Origin: S5-A14a sp022766365
GTDB lineage: Bacteria; Bacillota; Clostridia; Peptostreptococcales; Anaerovoracaceae
Assembly (NCBI GenBank): GCA_050313295.1
Contig: JBNPLD010000002.1
DNA length: 64,000 nucleotides
Strand: one strand, 5' to 3'
The position numbers and the translations under genes are program-made. This document shows positions 1 through 8,618 of this stretch, piece after piece (position 1 is the stretch's first letter; each line of letters opens with the position of its first letter). The notes beneath the pieces are model-generated. The model did not search any database. It was not told where the DNA came from and was given only the letters and a program-made list of their open reading frames with translations.

Positions 1-2
1 TA

Positions 3-311
3 TTAACCTTAACGAAAGCAAACAACTGGACGGGAAGCTTCACAGACCTCGATGAATACAAGGCAGGCAAGAAGATAGAATACACCGTAAAAGAAGAGGC
101 TGTTGGAAACGGATATACAAGTGTGGTGACAGGTGATGCTAAAACAGGTTATGTTGTTACTAACATTAGTAAACCAAACGTACCACCGGAAAAACCAAAT
201 AAGGAGCCACCGCAAACAGGCAATAGTTCAAGTATTAACTTTTATGTTACCTTGTTAGCGTTATCCGCAGCGTTAATTGTCGTTGTAAGACGAAGAAAAA
301 GAATAAAATAG
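3..311 (+). CDS. Cna-B domain surface protein, C-terminal fragment
   Basis: The frame is open from the left edge, so the start lies outside the window. The visible 102 residues hold the end of a Cna-B-type beta-sandwich repeat (an EYTVKEEAV-type strand followed by GYVVTNIS), a Pro-rich linker, and a cell-wall sorting signal: PPQTG, a hydrophobic helix (about 17 residues) and a final RRRKRIK charged tail. Such proteins are exported and covalently anchored to peptidoglycan by sortase; Cna-B repeats serve as stalks of adhesins or pilins. The motif is PPQTG rather than LPXTG, so a non-housekeeping or relaxed sortase may be used. No sortase gene lies in the window. The assignment rests on the domain pattern; the adhesive ligand cannot be told. 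Confidence 0.85.
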   Translation, partial: LTLTKANNWTGSFTDLDEYKAGKKIEYTVKEEAVGNGYTSVVTGDAKTGYVVTNISKPNVPPEKPNKEPPQTGNSSSINFYVTLLALSAALIVVVRRRKRIK

Positions 312-337
312 AATCAACATCTAAAAAAATTAATCAT

Positions 338-384
338 ATCGACCTTTGTAATTGGCTAAAGCTGATTGCAAAGGTTGATTTTTT
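338..384 (+). terminator. Rho-independent terminator of the surface protein gene
   Basis: A 15-bp stem with two G-U pairs (338-352 against 365-379) around a 12-nt loop runs straight into a T tract at 379-384. It sits 27 bp after the stop codon of the Cna-B protein. Confidence 0.8.
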
Positions 385-429
385 GTAATCAACAGGTATA
401 TATGGGATTTTTGTTTCGTACGGTATCAA

Positions 430-560
430 TAAAAGTGCCACAATGAACAATGCTATTTTATTTGATGTATTTGCAGATAGTGTTGCACATACATTAGTAG
501 AAAGCTGCGTGTAAATAGGAGTGATCGGAAATATTCAAAGCTTCAATATAGCCTCAATAA
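430..560 (-). pseudogene. Possible IS30-type transposase scrap
   Basis: Read on the minus strand, 440-500 gives a short peptide containing ATLSANTSNKIA, which resembles TVFANTSSAIHK in the much clearer IS30-family remnant at 56400-57060; the DNA of the two places also matches over about 25 bp near 463-487 and 56993-57017. No intact frame is present. The rest of the 312-827 gap holds a terminator and the pst control region. This is a weak call based on one short match. Confidence 0.25.
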
Positions 561-677
561 AATTAAGCCCCTACATAGGCAGTCGGCATATTAAAAAGCG
601 CTTTAACGATGTTAATGATTTTTGCTACGGGAATTGTTTTGGAATTAAGCTGTGATTCATGGACATTGCCGCATTAT

Positions 678-783
678 TGTAAAGTAATGTAAAAGTCGAG
701 ACAATGGAAATTTCATTGAATTTTAAGCTTTACATAAACTTTACAAAATATAGATTACAGACCTTACCTTCCCATTTTAATAT
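678..783 (+). promoter_or_regulatory. PHO-box repeats and promoter of the pst-pho operon
   Basis: Two direct TTTACA hexamers at 729-734 and 740-745 are spaced one helical turn (11 bp) apart, and two inverted copies (TGTAAA) lie at 678-683 and 688-693. Phased TTAACA-like hexamers are the binding pattern of Gram-positive PhoP. A plausible promoter follows: TTACAG at 755-760, 17 bp, TAATAT at 778-783. Since phoP and phoR are in the same operon, the likely logic is activation and autoregulation under low phosphate. The repeats are seen directly; the regulator is inferred. Confidence 0.55.
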
Positions 784-827
784 TAGATTTGTAAACGATA
801 AAAACAAACGAACGGGAAAGGAATCAA

Positions 828-1742
828 ATGAAAATGAAGAAAAGTAAGGTGTTGTCTCTGATTCTGGCTACAGCGATGCTTATGACAGCTTGTATCGGTC
901 TTACAGCATGTGGAGATAAGGATGACGAGAAAAAAGATGGCAGCGGTGATAATGACAAAATCAGCGTAATCTCAAGAGAAGAAGGATCCGGCACAAGGGG
1001 AGCTTTCATTGAGCTGGTCGGAGTCGAAGAGAAGAACGACAAGGGCGAGAAGGAAGACCGTACAGTGGATACCGCAGTCATCACAAATTCTACCAGTGTT
1101 GCAATGACATCAGTGTCGGAGGATAAAGCAAGCATCGGATATATTTCACTCGCTTCCCTTAATGATACGGTAAAGGCACTGAAAATTGATGGTGTTGAGG
1201 CTACGGTTGAAAATATCCAGAAAGGAAAATACCCTATTGCCAGAAACTTCAACCTGGTAACTAAAGATGGGCTTTCACCAATGGCCGAAGATTTTATGAA
1301 GTTCATTTTGAGTGAAGATGGACAGAAGACAGTCTCTGAAAACGGATACATTGACTTAACTGAAAAAGGCAAGTATGAACCATCTGATGCAGCTAAGGAA
1401 GGCGGAAAACTTACAATTGGAGGTTCCAGTTCTGTTACTCCTCTGATGGAAAAACTTGCCGAGGCATACAAGAAGATTAATCCTAAAGCTGAAGTAATGG
1501 TTCAACAGTCTGACTCGACAACCGGTGTGACATCTGCAATCGACGGTTCGGTTGACATAGGTATGGCTTCGCGAGACCTTAAGGACTCAGAGACGTCTCA
1601 GGGAGTAAAGGCAACGGTGATTGCAAAAGACGGTATAGCTGTGATTGTACATAAGGACAACAAACAGGAAGAACTGAAGCTTGACCAGGTTAAAGATATA
1701 TTTACAGGTAAAATCACCAAGTGGTCAGAAGTAAGCAAATAA
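828..1742 (+). CDS. pstS: Phosphate-binding lipoprotein PstS, halves in permuted order
   Basis: This is the extracellular phosphate receptor of the PstSCAB importer. An N-terminal signal peptide ends in a lipobox (LTAC, Cys28; an alternative Cys22 follows MLMT), then an acidic linker. Residues 45-175 carry SREEGSGTRGAF and the GYISLASL-type segment that in ordinary PstS form the second half; residues 195-304 carry TIGGSSSVTPLMEKL, the STTGVTSAIDG loop and DIFTGKITKWSEV, which ordinarily form the first half. The family fold is therefore circularly permuted, with both phosphate-contacting loops kept. The 304-residue length is normal. It is followed by pstC after 74 bp. An ATG two codons downstream (834) is possible. 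Confidence 0.93.
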   Translation: MKMKKSKVLSLILATAMLMTACIGLTACGDKDDEKKDGSGDNDKISVISREEGSGTRGAFIELVGVEEKNDKGEKEDRTVDTAVITNSTSVAMTSVSEDKASIGYISLASLNDTVKALKIDGVEATVENIQKGKYPIARNFNLVTKDGLSPMAEDFMKFILSEDGQKTVSENGYIDLTEKGKYEPSDAAKEGGKLTIGGSSSVTPLMEKLAEAYKKINPKAEVMVQQSDSTTGVTSAIDGSVDIGMASRDLKDSETSQGVKATVIAKDGIAVIVHKDNKQEELKLDQVKDIFTGKITKWSEVSK

Positions 1743-1816
1743 GTGATGAATATCAGAGTGATAATAGGTATTGCGCATAAGAAGAACATCAAGCAGTTGA
1801 AATTGGAGATGAGAGA

Positions 1817-2707
1817 ATGTCAACAGGCATGAGAAAATCACATAAAAAACAATTGATGGATACTATTAAAGAAGGCGGAGTTGGTTTCGCCTTCTTAGTT
1901 TCAGCTTTGGTATCTGTAGCTGCCGTAATATTAATATCAATATTTATATTTGCCAATGGATTTTCTGCTATCGGCAAAATCGGCGTAGCTGATTTTCTCC
2001 TTGGAGAAAAGTGGAAACCGGCAATGGGATTATTCGGTATATATCCAATGATAATCGGCAGCATTTATGTAACTTTGGGAGCTGTAGTAATTGGTGCACC
2101 TATAGGTATAATGACGGCTGTTTATCTGGCCGAATATTGCCCAAAGAAAATATATCCGTTATTTTCGGGACTTATAAATCTCATGGCAGGAATACCATCT
2201 GTGCTTTACGGATTCTTTGGCTTGGTTGTGATAGTTCCTCTCATCAGAGACAATCTCAATTCCCAAGGCATGAGTCTTTTGGCAGCTTCAATTCTACTGG
2301 GTATAATGATATTGCCGACAATTGTTGCAATATCTCAATCATCGCTCAAGGCCGTGAACCCCGGATATTATGAGGGCAGTCTGGCTTTGGGAGCGACTCA
2401 CGAAAGAAGTATTTTTGCGGTAAAAATGAAAGCCGCAGGCAGTGGAATCATATCTGCAGTTATCCTGGGAGTGGGAAGAGCAATCGGAGAAACAATGGCA
2501 GTCATAATGGTTGCAGGAAATCAGGCGATAATTCCTAAGAGTGTTTTGGAAGGCGTCAGAACAATGACCGGAAACATAGTGATTGAAATGGGATATGCAA
2601 CTGATTTGCATAGACAAGCTCTACTTGCAACTGCGGCGGTACTGTTTGTTTTCATATTGCTTGTTAACCTTGCATTTTCGATATTTTTAAGGAGGAGCAG
2701 CCAATGA
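1817..2707 (+). CDS. pstC: Phosphate ABC transporter permease PstC
   Basis: One of the two membrane subunits of the high-affinity phosphate importer. The 296-residue protein has about six hydrophobic helices, a cytoplasmic start rich in Lys, and the ABC-permease EAA-like loop around EGSLALGATHERSI that docks on PstB. A GGAG site precedes the ATG. The stop codon overlaps the pstA start (ATGA), implying translational coupling and equal amounts of the two permeases. Confidence 0.95.
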   Translation: MSTGMRKSHKKQLMDTIKEGGVGFAFLVSALVSVAAVILISIFIFANGFSAIGKIGVADFLLGEKWKPAMGLFGIYPMIIGSIYVTLGAVVIGAPIGIMTAVYLAEYCPKKIYPLFSGLINLMAGIPSVLYGFFGLVVIVPLIRDNLNSQGMSLLAASILLGIMILPTIVAISQSSLKAVNPGYYEGSLALGATHERSIFAVKMKAAGSGIISAVILGVGRAIGETMAVIMVAGNQAIIPKSVLEGVRTMTGNIVIEMGYATDLHRQALLATAAVLFVFILLVNLAFSIFLRRSSQ

Positions 2708-3687
2708 ATCAATCATCAGTCTCAGAACAGGATAAAGACATGAATTTGGAATTGACAGATTGTGCATGCTCCCCGAATATCCGCACTGGGAGCGATTCGG
2801 AAAGTGATGGGAAATCCAAGATATCAAGTAGCAGAATCGACAGCAAAAGCACCGTAAGATTGAGAATGTCCGGACTTATAGCTCGTATTCTTGTTAAAGG
2901 AGGAGCCCTGATAACCCTTGCTGTGATATTCACGATAGTAGGGTATATACTCATAAAAGGTATACCGAATATAAAGTTGAATCTGTTTGAATGGGAATAC
3001 AATAGCGAGAATGTTTCCATGATGCCGGCAATTGTCAACACCATAGTCATGGTGGTAGTCACCTTGGTTATTGCAGTTCCGATAGGGATAGGTGCAGCAG
3101 TATATATGGTAGAATATGTATCAAAAGGAAGCATATTGGCAAAGGTGATAAAGCTTGCAATTGAAACGTTAGCAGGTGTCCCTTCGATAGTTTACGGTTT
3201 ATTCGGAGCACTGTTTTTTGTAAAGTTTTTGGAATTTCAGCTGTCAATATTGGCAGGTTGTCTTACTTTAGCAATCATGATACTCCCTTTAGTGATGGGG
3301 ACAACAGAGGAAGCGCTGCGAATGGTTCCCATCAGTTATAAAGAGGGCAGCCTGGCGCTTGGCGCCACCCGGGTCCAGACCATTTTTAAGGTTCAGCTGG
3401 GCCCGGCGACTCCCGGAATCCTTTCCGGTGTTATCATAGCCGTGGGCAGGATAGTTGGGGAGTCGGCTGCCCTTGTATTTACCTCAGGCACAATTGCCAA
3501 ACCCCTTGTATCCATGCTCAGTTCAGGGAGAACTCTCTCGGTACATATGTATGTGCTTTCCGGCGAAGGGTTCCATATTGAACAGACATATGCAACGGCA
3601 ACTGTTTTGATGGTTCTTGTACTTATACTGAACGGATTATCGACACTGATTGCCAAGAAGCTGGGAAGCAAGAATGAGAATGAATAA
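2704..3687 (+). CDS. pstA: Phosphate ABC transporter permease PstA
   Basis: The partner permease of PstC. The first about 55 residues are polar and Ser/Asp-rich, longer than in most PstA, followed by six predicted membrane helices and an EAA loop (KEGSLALGATRVQTI). The GERIVGESAALVFTSG-like region near residue 255 is typical of PstA. It overlaps pstC by 4 bp and is preceded by an AGGAGGAG Shine-Dalgarno within the pstC end. Confidence 0.95.
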   Translation: MNQSSVSEQDKDMNLELTDCACSPNIRTGSDSESDGKSKISSSRIDSKSTVRLRMSGLIARILVKGGALITLAVIFTIVGYILIKGIPNIKLNLFEWEYNSENVSMMPAIVNTIVMVVVTLVIAVPIGIGAAVYMVEYVSKGSILAKVIKLAIETLAGVPSIVYGLFGALFFVKFLEFQLSILAGCLTLAIMILPLVMGTTEEALRMVPISYKEGSLALGATRVQTIFKVQLGPATPGILSGVIIAVGRIVGESAALVFTSGTIAKPLVSMLSSGRTLSVHMYVLSGEGFHIEQTYATATVLMVLVLILNGLSTLIAKKLGSKNENE

Positions 3688-3714
3688 AAATAATTTTTTG
3701 AGCAAGGAAAAGGA

Positions 3715-4470
3715 ATGAAGAAAAATAAAATCACAATCAAAGATACAAACTTATATTATGATGATTTTCATGCCCTGAAGGATATCAACATGGAGATGGC
3801 TGAAAATGAAATTACAGCGTTCATAGGCCCGTCGGGCTGTGGCAAGTCAACCCTTCTCAAATCCCTCAACAGAATGAATGATCTCATAGAGGGGTGCAAA
3901 ATCACAGGAGACATACGCCTCGATGGTGAAGATATATACGGGAATATGGATGTGAACCTTCTCAGAAAGAGAGTGGGAATGGTTTTTCAAAGGCCAAATC
4001 CTTTTCCCATGAGCGTATATGACAACATCGCATACGGACCCAGAACCCATGGAATAAGGTCGAGAGTCGAACTGGATGAGATAGTTGAAAATTCCTTGAG
4101 AGGGGCTGCTGCATGGGATGATTTTAAAGATAGACTTAAACAGTCTGCCCTCGGTCTTTCCGGTGGTCAGCAACAGAGACTATGTATAGCAAGGGCAATT
4201 GCTGTAGAACCTGAGGTACTTCTAATGGATGAACCCACATCGGCATTGGATCCGATATCAACGGCAAAAATAGAAGAGCTTGTTCAAGAAATCAAAGACA
4301 GGTATACTGTTGTAATAGTTACTCACAATATGCAACAGGCAGCAAGGATTTCAGACGTTACAGCCTTTTTCCTCCTGGGTGAGTTGATAGAAATGGAGAA
4401 AACGGATAAAATATTCTCTGTTCCTAAGGACAAAAGAACGGAAGATTACATCACAGGTAGATTTGGCTGA
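3715..4470 (+). CDS. pstB: Phosphate ABC transporter ATPase PstB
   Basis: The 251-residue ATPase that drives PstCA. Walker A GPSGCGKST lies near residues 38-46, the Q-loop at VFQRPNPFPMSVYDN, the ABC signature LSGGQQQR near 144, Walker B LLMDEPTSALDP and the switch His in IVTHNMQQA. The PNPFPMS segment is diagnostic of PstB over other importer ATPases. It starts 27 bp after pstA behind an AAGGAAAAGGA ribosome site. Confidence 0.96.
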   Translation: MKKNKITIKDTNLYYDDFHALKDINMEMAENEITAFIGPSGCGKSTLLKSLNRMNDLIEGCKITGDIRLDGEDIYGNMDVNLLRKRVGMVFQRPNPFPMSVYDNIAYGPRTHGIRSRVELDEIVENSLRGAAAWDDFKDRLKQSALGLSGGQQQRLCIARAIAVEPEVLLMDEPTSALDPISTAKIEELVQEIKDRYTVVIVTHNMQQAARISDVTAFFLLGELIEMEKTDKIFSVPKDKRTEDYITGRFG

Positions 4471-4667
4471 GCCCAAAGACGATCGGGGAATAAGGTATCG
4501 GATAAAAGATTGGCTGAAATAACAGGTGTAAAAATGTGTCTGATGATGTTGCATCAGCGGATAAACTACAACTGAGTATAGTGTTATATATGATTATCCG
4601 GATGAACATAAAACTAAGGCTACTGATTAAGTAAATATTTAGTAAACATCTTGAAAGGGTATATAAT

Positions 4668-5438
4668 ATGAGGATAAGATTAGATGAACAGCTGGAAAAC
4701 CTCAATGAAGAGCTCATATCATTGGGAGTTCTTTGTGAAAAGGCGATTTCCAGATCAATAGAAGCCCTTAGACAACAGGCGACTTTAAATGAAGAGCAGA
4801 TTTCAGATCTCAACCTCCAGATTGAAAGCAAGGAAAGATCAATAGAAGAAAGATGCATCAAATTGCTCATGCAACAACAGCCTGTAGCTAGGGATTTGAG
4901 ACTGATTTCTTCGGCGCTGAAAATGGTGACGGATATGAAGAGAATCGGTATTCAGGCAGGAAACATTGCTGAGATAGTAGATATAAACGAAGCTACAAAC
5001 GGATTCAAGCCGTTCAAAAGGGATTTGAACGATAACGGTGACATGGGAAGGGTGAGAACAGGAAATGAGATATCGGAAGATGATACTCCTTCAAATACTC
5101 AAACAGAGGAAATTCCTCCTATTTACCAGCTCCCGGAATTAGGAGACGAAATCGTTAGAATGGCTGATGCAACAAGGCAGATGGTAACAGAGAGTATCGA
5201 TGCCTTTGTAAATAAAGATGAGGAGACAGCTAATAAAGTAATGGCTAAGGACGATGAGATAGATCGTTATTTTGTTGAAATTAAAGATGAGATTGTAGAA
5301 CGCCTCAAAAAGAGTGATGTTCACGGGGAGAGAGCTATAGATTTGCTGATGGTGGCAAAATATCTGGAGCGCATAGGTGATCATGCTGAAAACATAGCCA
5401 GATGGGTGTTGTACTCAATAGAGGGGAAGGTAAGGTAA
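4668..5438 (+). CDS. phoU: Phosphate regulator PhoU with an inserted acidic loop
   Basis: PhoU links the Pst transporter to the PhoR kinase and shuts off signalling when phosphate is plentiful. The protein has the two three-helix PhoU repeats, with the conserved RDLRLISSALKMVTDMKRIG metal/helix motif near residues 76-95 and its second counterpart KYLERIGDHAENIARWV near 228-244. Family members are near 215-220 residues; this one has 256 because of a polar, acidic insert (about residues 108-148) between the two repeats. A 197-bp gap separates it from pstB, in which only AT-rich sequence was seen. Confidence 0.94.
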   Translation: MRIRLDEQLENLNEELISLGVLCEKAISRSIEALRQQATLNEEQISDLNLQIESKERSIEERCIKLLMQQQPVARDLRLISSALKMVTDMKRIGIQAGNIAEIVDINEATNGFKPFKRDLNDNGDMGRVRTGNEISEDDTPSNTQTEEIPPIYQLPELGDEIVRMADATRQMVTESIDAFVNKDEETANKVMAKDDEIDRYFVEIKDEIVERLKKSDVHGERAIDLLMVAKYLERIGDHAENIARWVLYSIEGKVR

Positions 5439-5442
5439 AGGG

Positions 5443-6120
5443 ATGCTCATATACTGCGTAGAGGACAATGAGGATATAAGGAATACAATTCTATATGCCT
5501 TGAAGATGGCTGAATACGAAGGTATTGGTTTCTCTGATGGGTCAGAATTCTTTGAAACGCTGCTTCGAGACAGAAAACCCGATTTGATACTTCTGGATCT
5601 CATGTTGCCGGGACAGGACGGAATGTCAATCCTCCAGTCCCTTAGGAGTAATCCCCTTACACAGAACATTCCTGTGATTATTACGACTGCAAAAAATACT
5701 GAGTTTGACAAGGTCTTGGGGCTGGATACCGGAGCGGACGATTATCTGGTTAAGCCATTTGGCATGATGGAACTGCTTTCAAGGATTAAGGCTGTACTCA
5801 GGAGAGTCAGTGTGCCTCAGCCGGATCTTCTTACAAATGGAGATATATCGATGTCCGTCAGCAGACATTCTGTAAAAGTTTCCGGTCGAGATATTGAACT
5901 AACTTTGAAAGAATTTCAGCTTTTGAGACTTTTCCTTGAAAACAAAGAAAGAGTATATAGTAGAGATCAGCTTATGAGTCTTGTCTGGGGAGAAGCCTAT
6001 GTTGGAGAATCGAGAACTGTTGATGTTCACATCGGAACTCTCAGGACAAAACTCGGATCAAGCGGTGATGCGATAAAGACTGTAAGAGGTGTCGGTTATA
6101 GGATGGAGGCTGATAAATGA
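5443..6120 (+). CDS. phoP: Phosphate response regulator PhoP (OmpR family)
   Basis: A DNA-binding response regulator, 225 residues. The receiver domain (1-120) has acidic residues E7/D8, phospho-acceptor Asp52 in LLDLMLPG and the Lys of DDYLVKPFG near 104. The C-terminal winged helix (about 130-223) carries RTVDVHIGTLRTKL, the OmpR recognition-helix region. It starts 4 bp after phoU and its stop overlaps phoR (ATGA), so the pair is co-translated. Position in the pst operon identifies the phosphate system; it probably binds the repeats at 678-745. Confidence 0.93.
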   Translation: MLIYCVEDNEDIRNTILYALKMAEYEGIGFSDGSEFFETLLRDRKPDLILLDLMLPGQDGMSILQSLRSNPLTQNIPVIITTAKNTEFDKVLGLDTGADDYLVKPFGMMELLSRIKAVLRRVSVPQPDLLTNGDISMSVSRHSVKVSGRDIELTLKEFQLLRLFLENKERVYSRDQLMSLVWGEAYVGESRTVDVHIGTLRTKLGSSGDAIKTVRGVGYRMEADK

Positions 6121-8024
6121 AGAGACGATTCTTTTTCTCCATCATGGCAGTATCTCTTCTTTCTTTAATGCTGTGCTTGGGAGCAGGCTATTTTGTTATT
6201 CTGAATCATTTGGACAAAATACATAGCGATGAACTTGCAGATAGGGCTTCGCTCATAGCTTCCCAGATAGAATATGAGAATCAGGGGGGAGTTGATGATT
6301 CTCCGGTAAAACTTCTGGAGAGATTGGATGCAAAAAACCTTCGTGTGACTCTCGTGGATTCAGACGGAAAAGTTTTGTTTGATAATCGTGAAGATTCAAA
6401 GACGATGAAGAACCACAGAGATAGGGAAGAGATCAAAGAGGCCAGAGAGTTGGGATACGGTGAGAGTACCAGGTATTCTTCCACAATGACAGAAAAATAT
6501 GTGTATGCGGCAAAGAGACTTGAAAACGATCGGATACTCAGGGTGTCATCTTCTTATGAAACGGTTCTTGGCCTCATGGACGGAATGAAACTCCCGTTCC
6601 TAGGCTGCTTCCTTATAATAGCCCTATTATCGTTGTATATGGCATATGCTCTCACGCGATATATACTGAAACCTCTCAATAATTTGAACCTGGATGATCC
6701 AAGGAGTGTCGAGGACGTTCTGGGCAAAGGGGGATATGATGAGCTTTCGCCGCTTTTCAGGAAAATCGATTCTCAGAAGAGAGATATTGCAAAGAAGAAT
6801 CATCAGCTGGTAAGGAGGCAGGAGGAATTCAACTCCATAACTGCAAGCATGATAGATGGCATGATAATCCTGGACAGACAAAACAGACTTCTGTCTGTTA
6901 ATCCTGCAGCTCTTAGAGCTTTGGGAATTGACGAAAGATCCGCAGGTGATCTTGTCGGTAGAAATATTATTGAGGTAACTAGAAATGAGAAAATCCTTGA
7001 TGGGTTGATTCCTGAGTTTTCCGAGGAGATGCATGACACTGAAACGATTTCGGACAGCATGACCAAGGCAAAAACAATTAAAGAATCAACAGGATCCGGA
7101 GATATAAATTCCGGCAATAAATGCAGCGGCTTCAGAGATTTCAACAAAAGGAATCAGATACGACATTCTAAGAAGATTGTTACCCTCGGACAGAGAACCT
7201 ATCAGATTGATATAAGTCCGATTTTTGCGGAAGCTTCTCCAAGCACAATGGAGGAGAGTACAAAAGAATGGAGAGGTACCGTTCTGTTTCTTTTCGATAT
7301 AACGGAGAAGGCTGAAGGAGAGCTGATGCGTAGAGAGTTTACAGCAAATGTATCTCACGAGCTCAAGACTCCACTTCAGTCCATATACGGAAGTGCGGAA
7401 CTTCTGAATACAGGACTTGTTCGAGAAGAAGACAAAAAACAGTTTGTAGAGAGAATATATAACGAGTCAAGGCGCATGATTCAGCTTGTTCAGGATATTA
7501 TCGACCTTTCCAAACTTGATGAGGATTCCGGCATTATTCGGAACGAGAGGGTAGACCTGTACGAGGTTGCAAGAATATCAGCCCAAAGCCTCGAAAACAA
7601 AGCATCTGCCGGAGGAATTAAAATTTCTGTTATAAATGAAAAAATGAACCGGGACGAGGCGATAATCAGTTCTGATCCTACTCTGGTGCATGAGATTGTA
7701 TATAATCTCGTTGATAATGCAGTTAAATATAACAAGGATGGGGGGACAGTTTCTGTGGTCATTGAGCCAACCGAAGAAGGAAGGATTTCCCTTACTGTTA
7801 CAGACACAGGTATTGGAATTGAGCAGAAATATATGGAAAGAATTTTCGAGAGGTTCTTCCGTGTGGACAAAAGTCACTCGCGGGAAATAGGCGGTACGGG
7901 ACTTGGCTTATCCATTGTAAAACATGCTGTGCATGCAATCGGCGCCGACATTAATGTGTTTAGCGAGGTGGGAGTGGGAACTGCAATGAAGGTTATATTC
8001 CCCACACAATGCAAGACGAAATAA
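6117..8024 (+). CDS. phoR: Phosphate sensor histidine kinase PhoR
   Basis: A membrane sensor kinase of 635 residues, partner of the upstream response regulator. Helices near 7-30 and 160-180 bracket an extracytoplasmic domain with a DSDGKVLFDN motif. A PAS-like domain follows, interrupted by a polar stretch (about residues 305-350), then HisKA with phospho-acceptor His414 in NVSHELKTPLQS and an ATPase domain with the N box (NLVDNAVKYN), DTGIGIEQ and GGTGLGLSIVKH. The DUF/PAS/HisKA order is that of PhoR. The insert makes it somewhat longer than usual. It closes the operon. Confidence 0.92.
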   Translation: MKRRFFFSIMAVSLLSLMLCLGAGYFVILNHLDKIHSDELADRASLIASQIEYENQGGVDDSPVKLLERLDAKNLRVTLVDSDGKVLFDNREDSKTMKNHRDREEIKEARELGYGESTRYSSTMTEKYVYAAKRLENDRILRVSSSYETVLGLMDGMKLPFLGCFLIIALLSLYMAYALTRYILKPLNNLNLDDPRSVEDVLGKGGYDELSPLFRKIDSQKRDIAKKNHQLVRRQEEFNSITASMIDGMIILDRQNRLLSVNPAALRALGIDERSAGDLVGRNIIEVTRNEKILDGLIPEFSEEMHDTETISDSMTKAKTIKESTGSGDINSGNKCSGFRDFNKRNQIRHSKKIVTLGQRTYQIDISPIFAEASPSTMEESTKEWRGTVLFLFDITEKAEGELMRREFTANVSHELKTPLQSIYGSAELLNTGLVREEDKKQFVERIYNESRRMIQLVQDIIDLSKLDEDSGIIRNERVDLYEVARISAQSLENKASAGGIKISVINEKMNRDEAIISSDPTLVHEIVYNLVDNAVKYNKDGGTVSVVIEPTEEGRISLTVTDTGIGIEQKYMERIFERFFRVDKSHSREIGGTGLGLSIVKHAVHAIGADINVFSEVGVGTAMKVIFPTQCKTK

Positions 8025-8290
8025 GAGGTAACAGATATACAAATAGAAGAAGGAACACATATATTAAATATCGGAGAAGAAATGAGTACCTATGTACACT
8101 AAGTTCTCAAAATTCCGGATAGAATGAGGGCCTTTTTAAAGCGGCAGAACACAGGATAGTTATTTGGTGGATATAGTATAAATCTATTGTGGATCGTGAG
8201 ATAAACCGCTCATGTTGAGAATGTGGCGAAGAAACGCCAGACAGAGTGTTCATGATGGCGAACGTGTAACAATGTAATAGCAACAATAAT
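8025..8290. other. Intergenic stretch after phoR, no gene seen
   Basis: No reading frame with coding character was found. A small hairpin with stem TGGCG/CGCCA lies near 8223-8240 without a T tract. A six-codon frame after a GGAG site near 8070-8100 is too short to support. Together with the next terminator and leader it forms the gap between phoR and rpsJ. Confidence 0.4.
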
Positions 8291-8363
8291 TGCAAGAGAA
8301 AAAAGTAAAAAACTATTGTGTTTAGGAAAGTTTTTTAAAAATTCTCTTGCTTTTTGTTTTTTC
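8291..8363 (+). terminator. Terminator ending the pst-pho operon
   Basis: GCAAGAGAA (8292-8300) pairs with TTCTCTTGC (8342-8350), with an inner A-rich/T-rich extension, followed by a long T-rich tract. It separates the phosphate operon from the ribosomal operon. Confidence 0.75.
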
Positions 8364-8375
8364 GTAATATATACT
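8347..8375 (+). promoter_or_regulatory. Sigma-A promoter of the S10 ribosomal operon
   Basis: TTGCTT at 8347-8352, a 17-bp spacer and TATACT at 8370-8375 give a good housekeeping promoter. The -35 box is formed by the end of the terminator stem and its T tract, so terminator and promoter overlap. Transcription should start near 8382, leaving a leader of about 237 nt before rpsJ. Confidence 0.65.
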
Positions 8376-8381
8376 TATAGG

Positions 8382-8618
8382 GCTTGCTTTAGGCGAAGAA
8401 GCAGGAAGTTGCTGAGCTATCAGGTAATTTCTGCTGAGAAGTCCCTACAAGATCGGGGGCGAAGGTATTCGCTTACTTTTGTTTTGTGCATAAATTAAAG
8501 AAACGCACGACAAGGTGTAACGACGGACTAATATCTCACGAAAACCGCCAAAGCCTTGGGAAGAAGCGAGTTCCCTTGTACAAGCATAGCGAAAACAGTA
8601 CAAAAATAGGAGGAAGAA
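8382..8618 (+). promoter_or_regulatory. Untranslated leader of the S10 operon
   Basis: The region between the predicted transcription start and the AGGAGG site of rpsJ has no coding frame and a composition richer in G and C than the upstream gap. Long S10 leaders often host autogenous control by a ribosomal protein (L4 in Gamma-proteobacteria). I could not match it to a defined leader class, so only its presence is supported. Confidence 0.4.

Noticed and set aside
8074..8101. Six-codon frame behind GGAGAAG after phoR
   Set aside because: Too short and without any sign of conservation; not reported as a gene.
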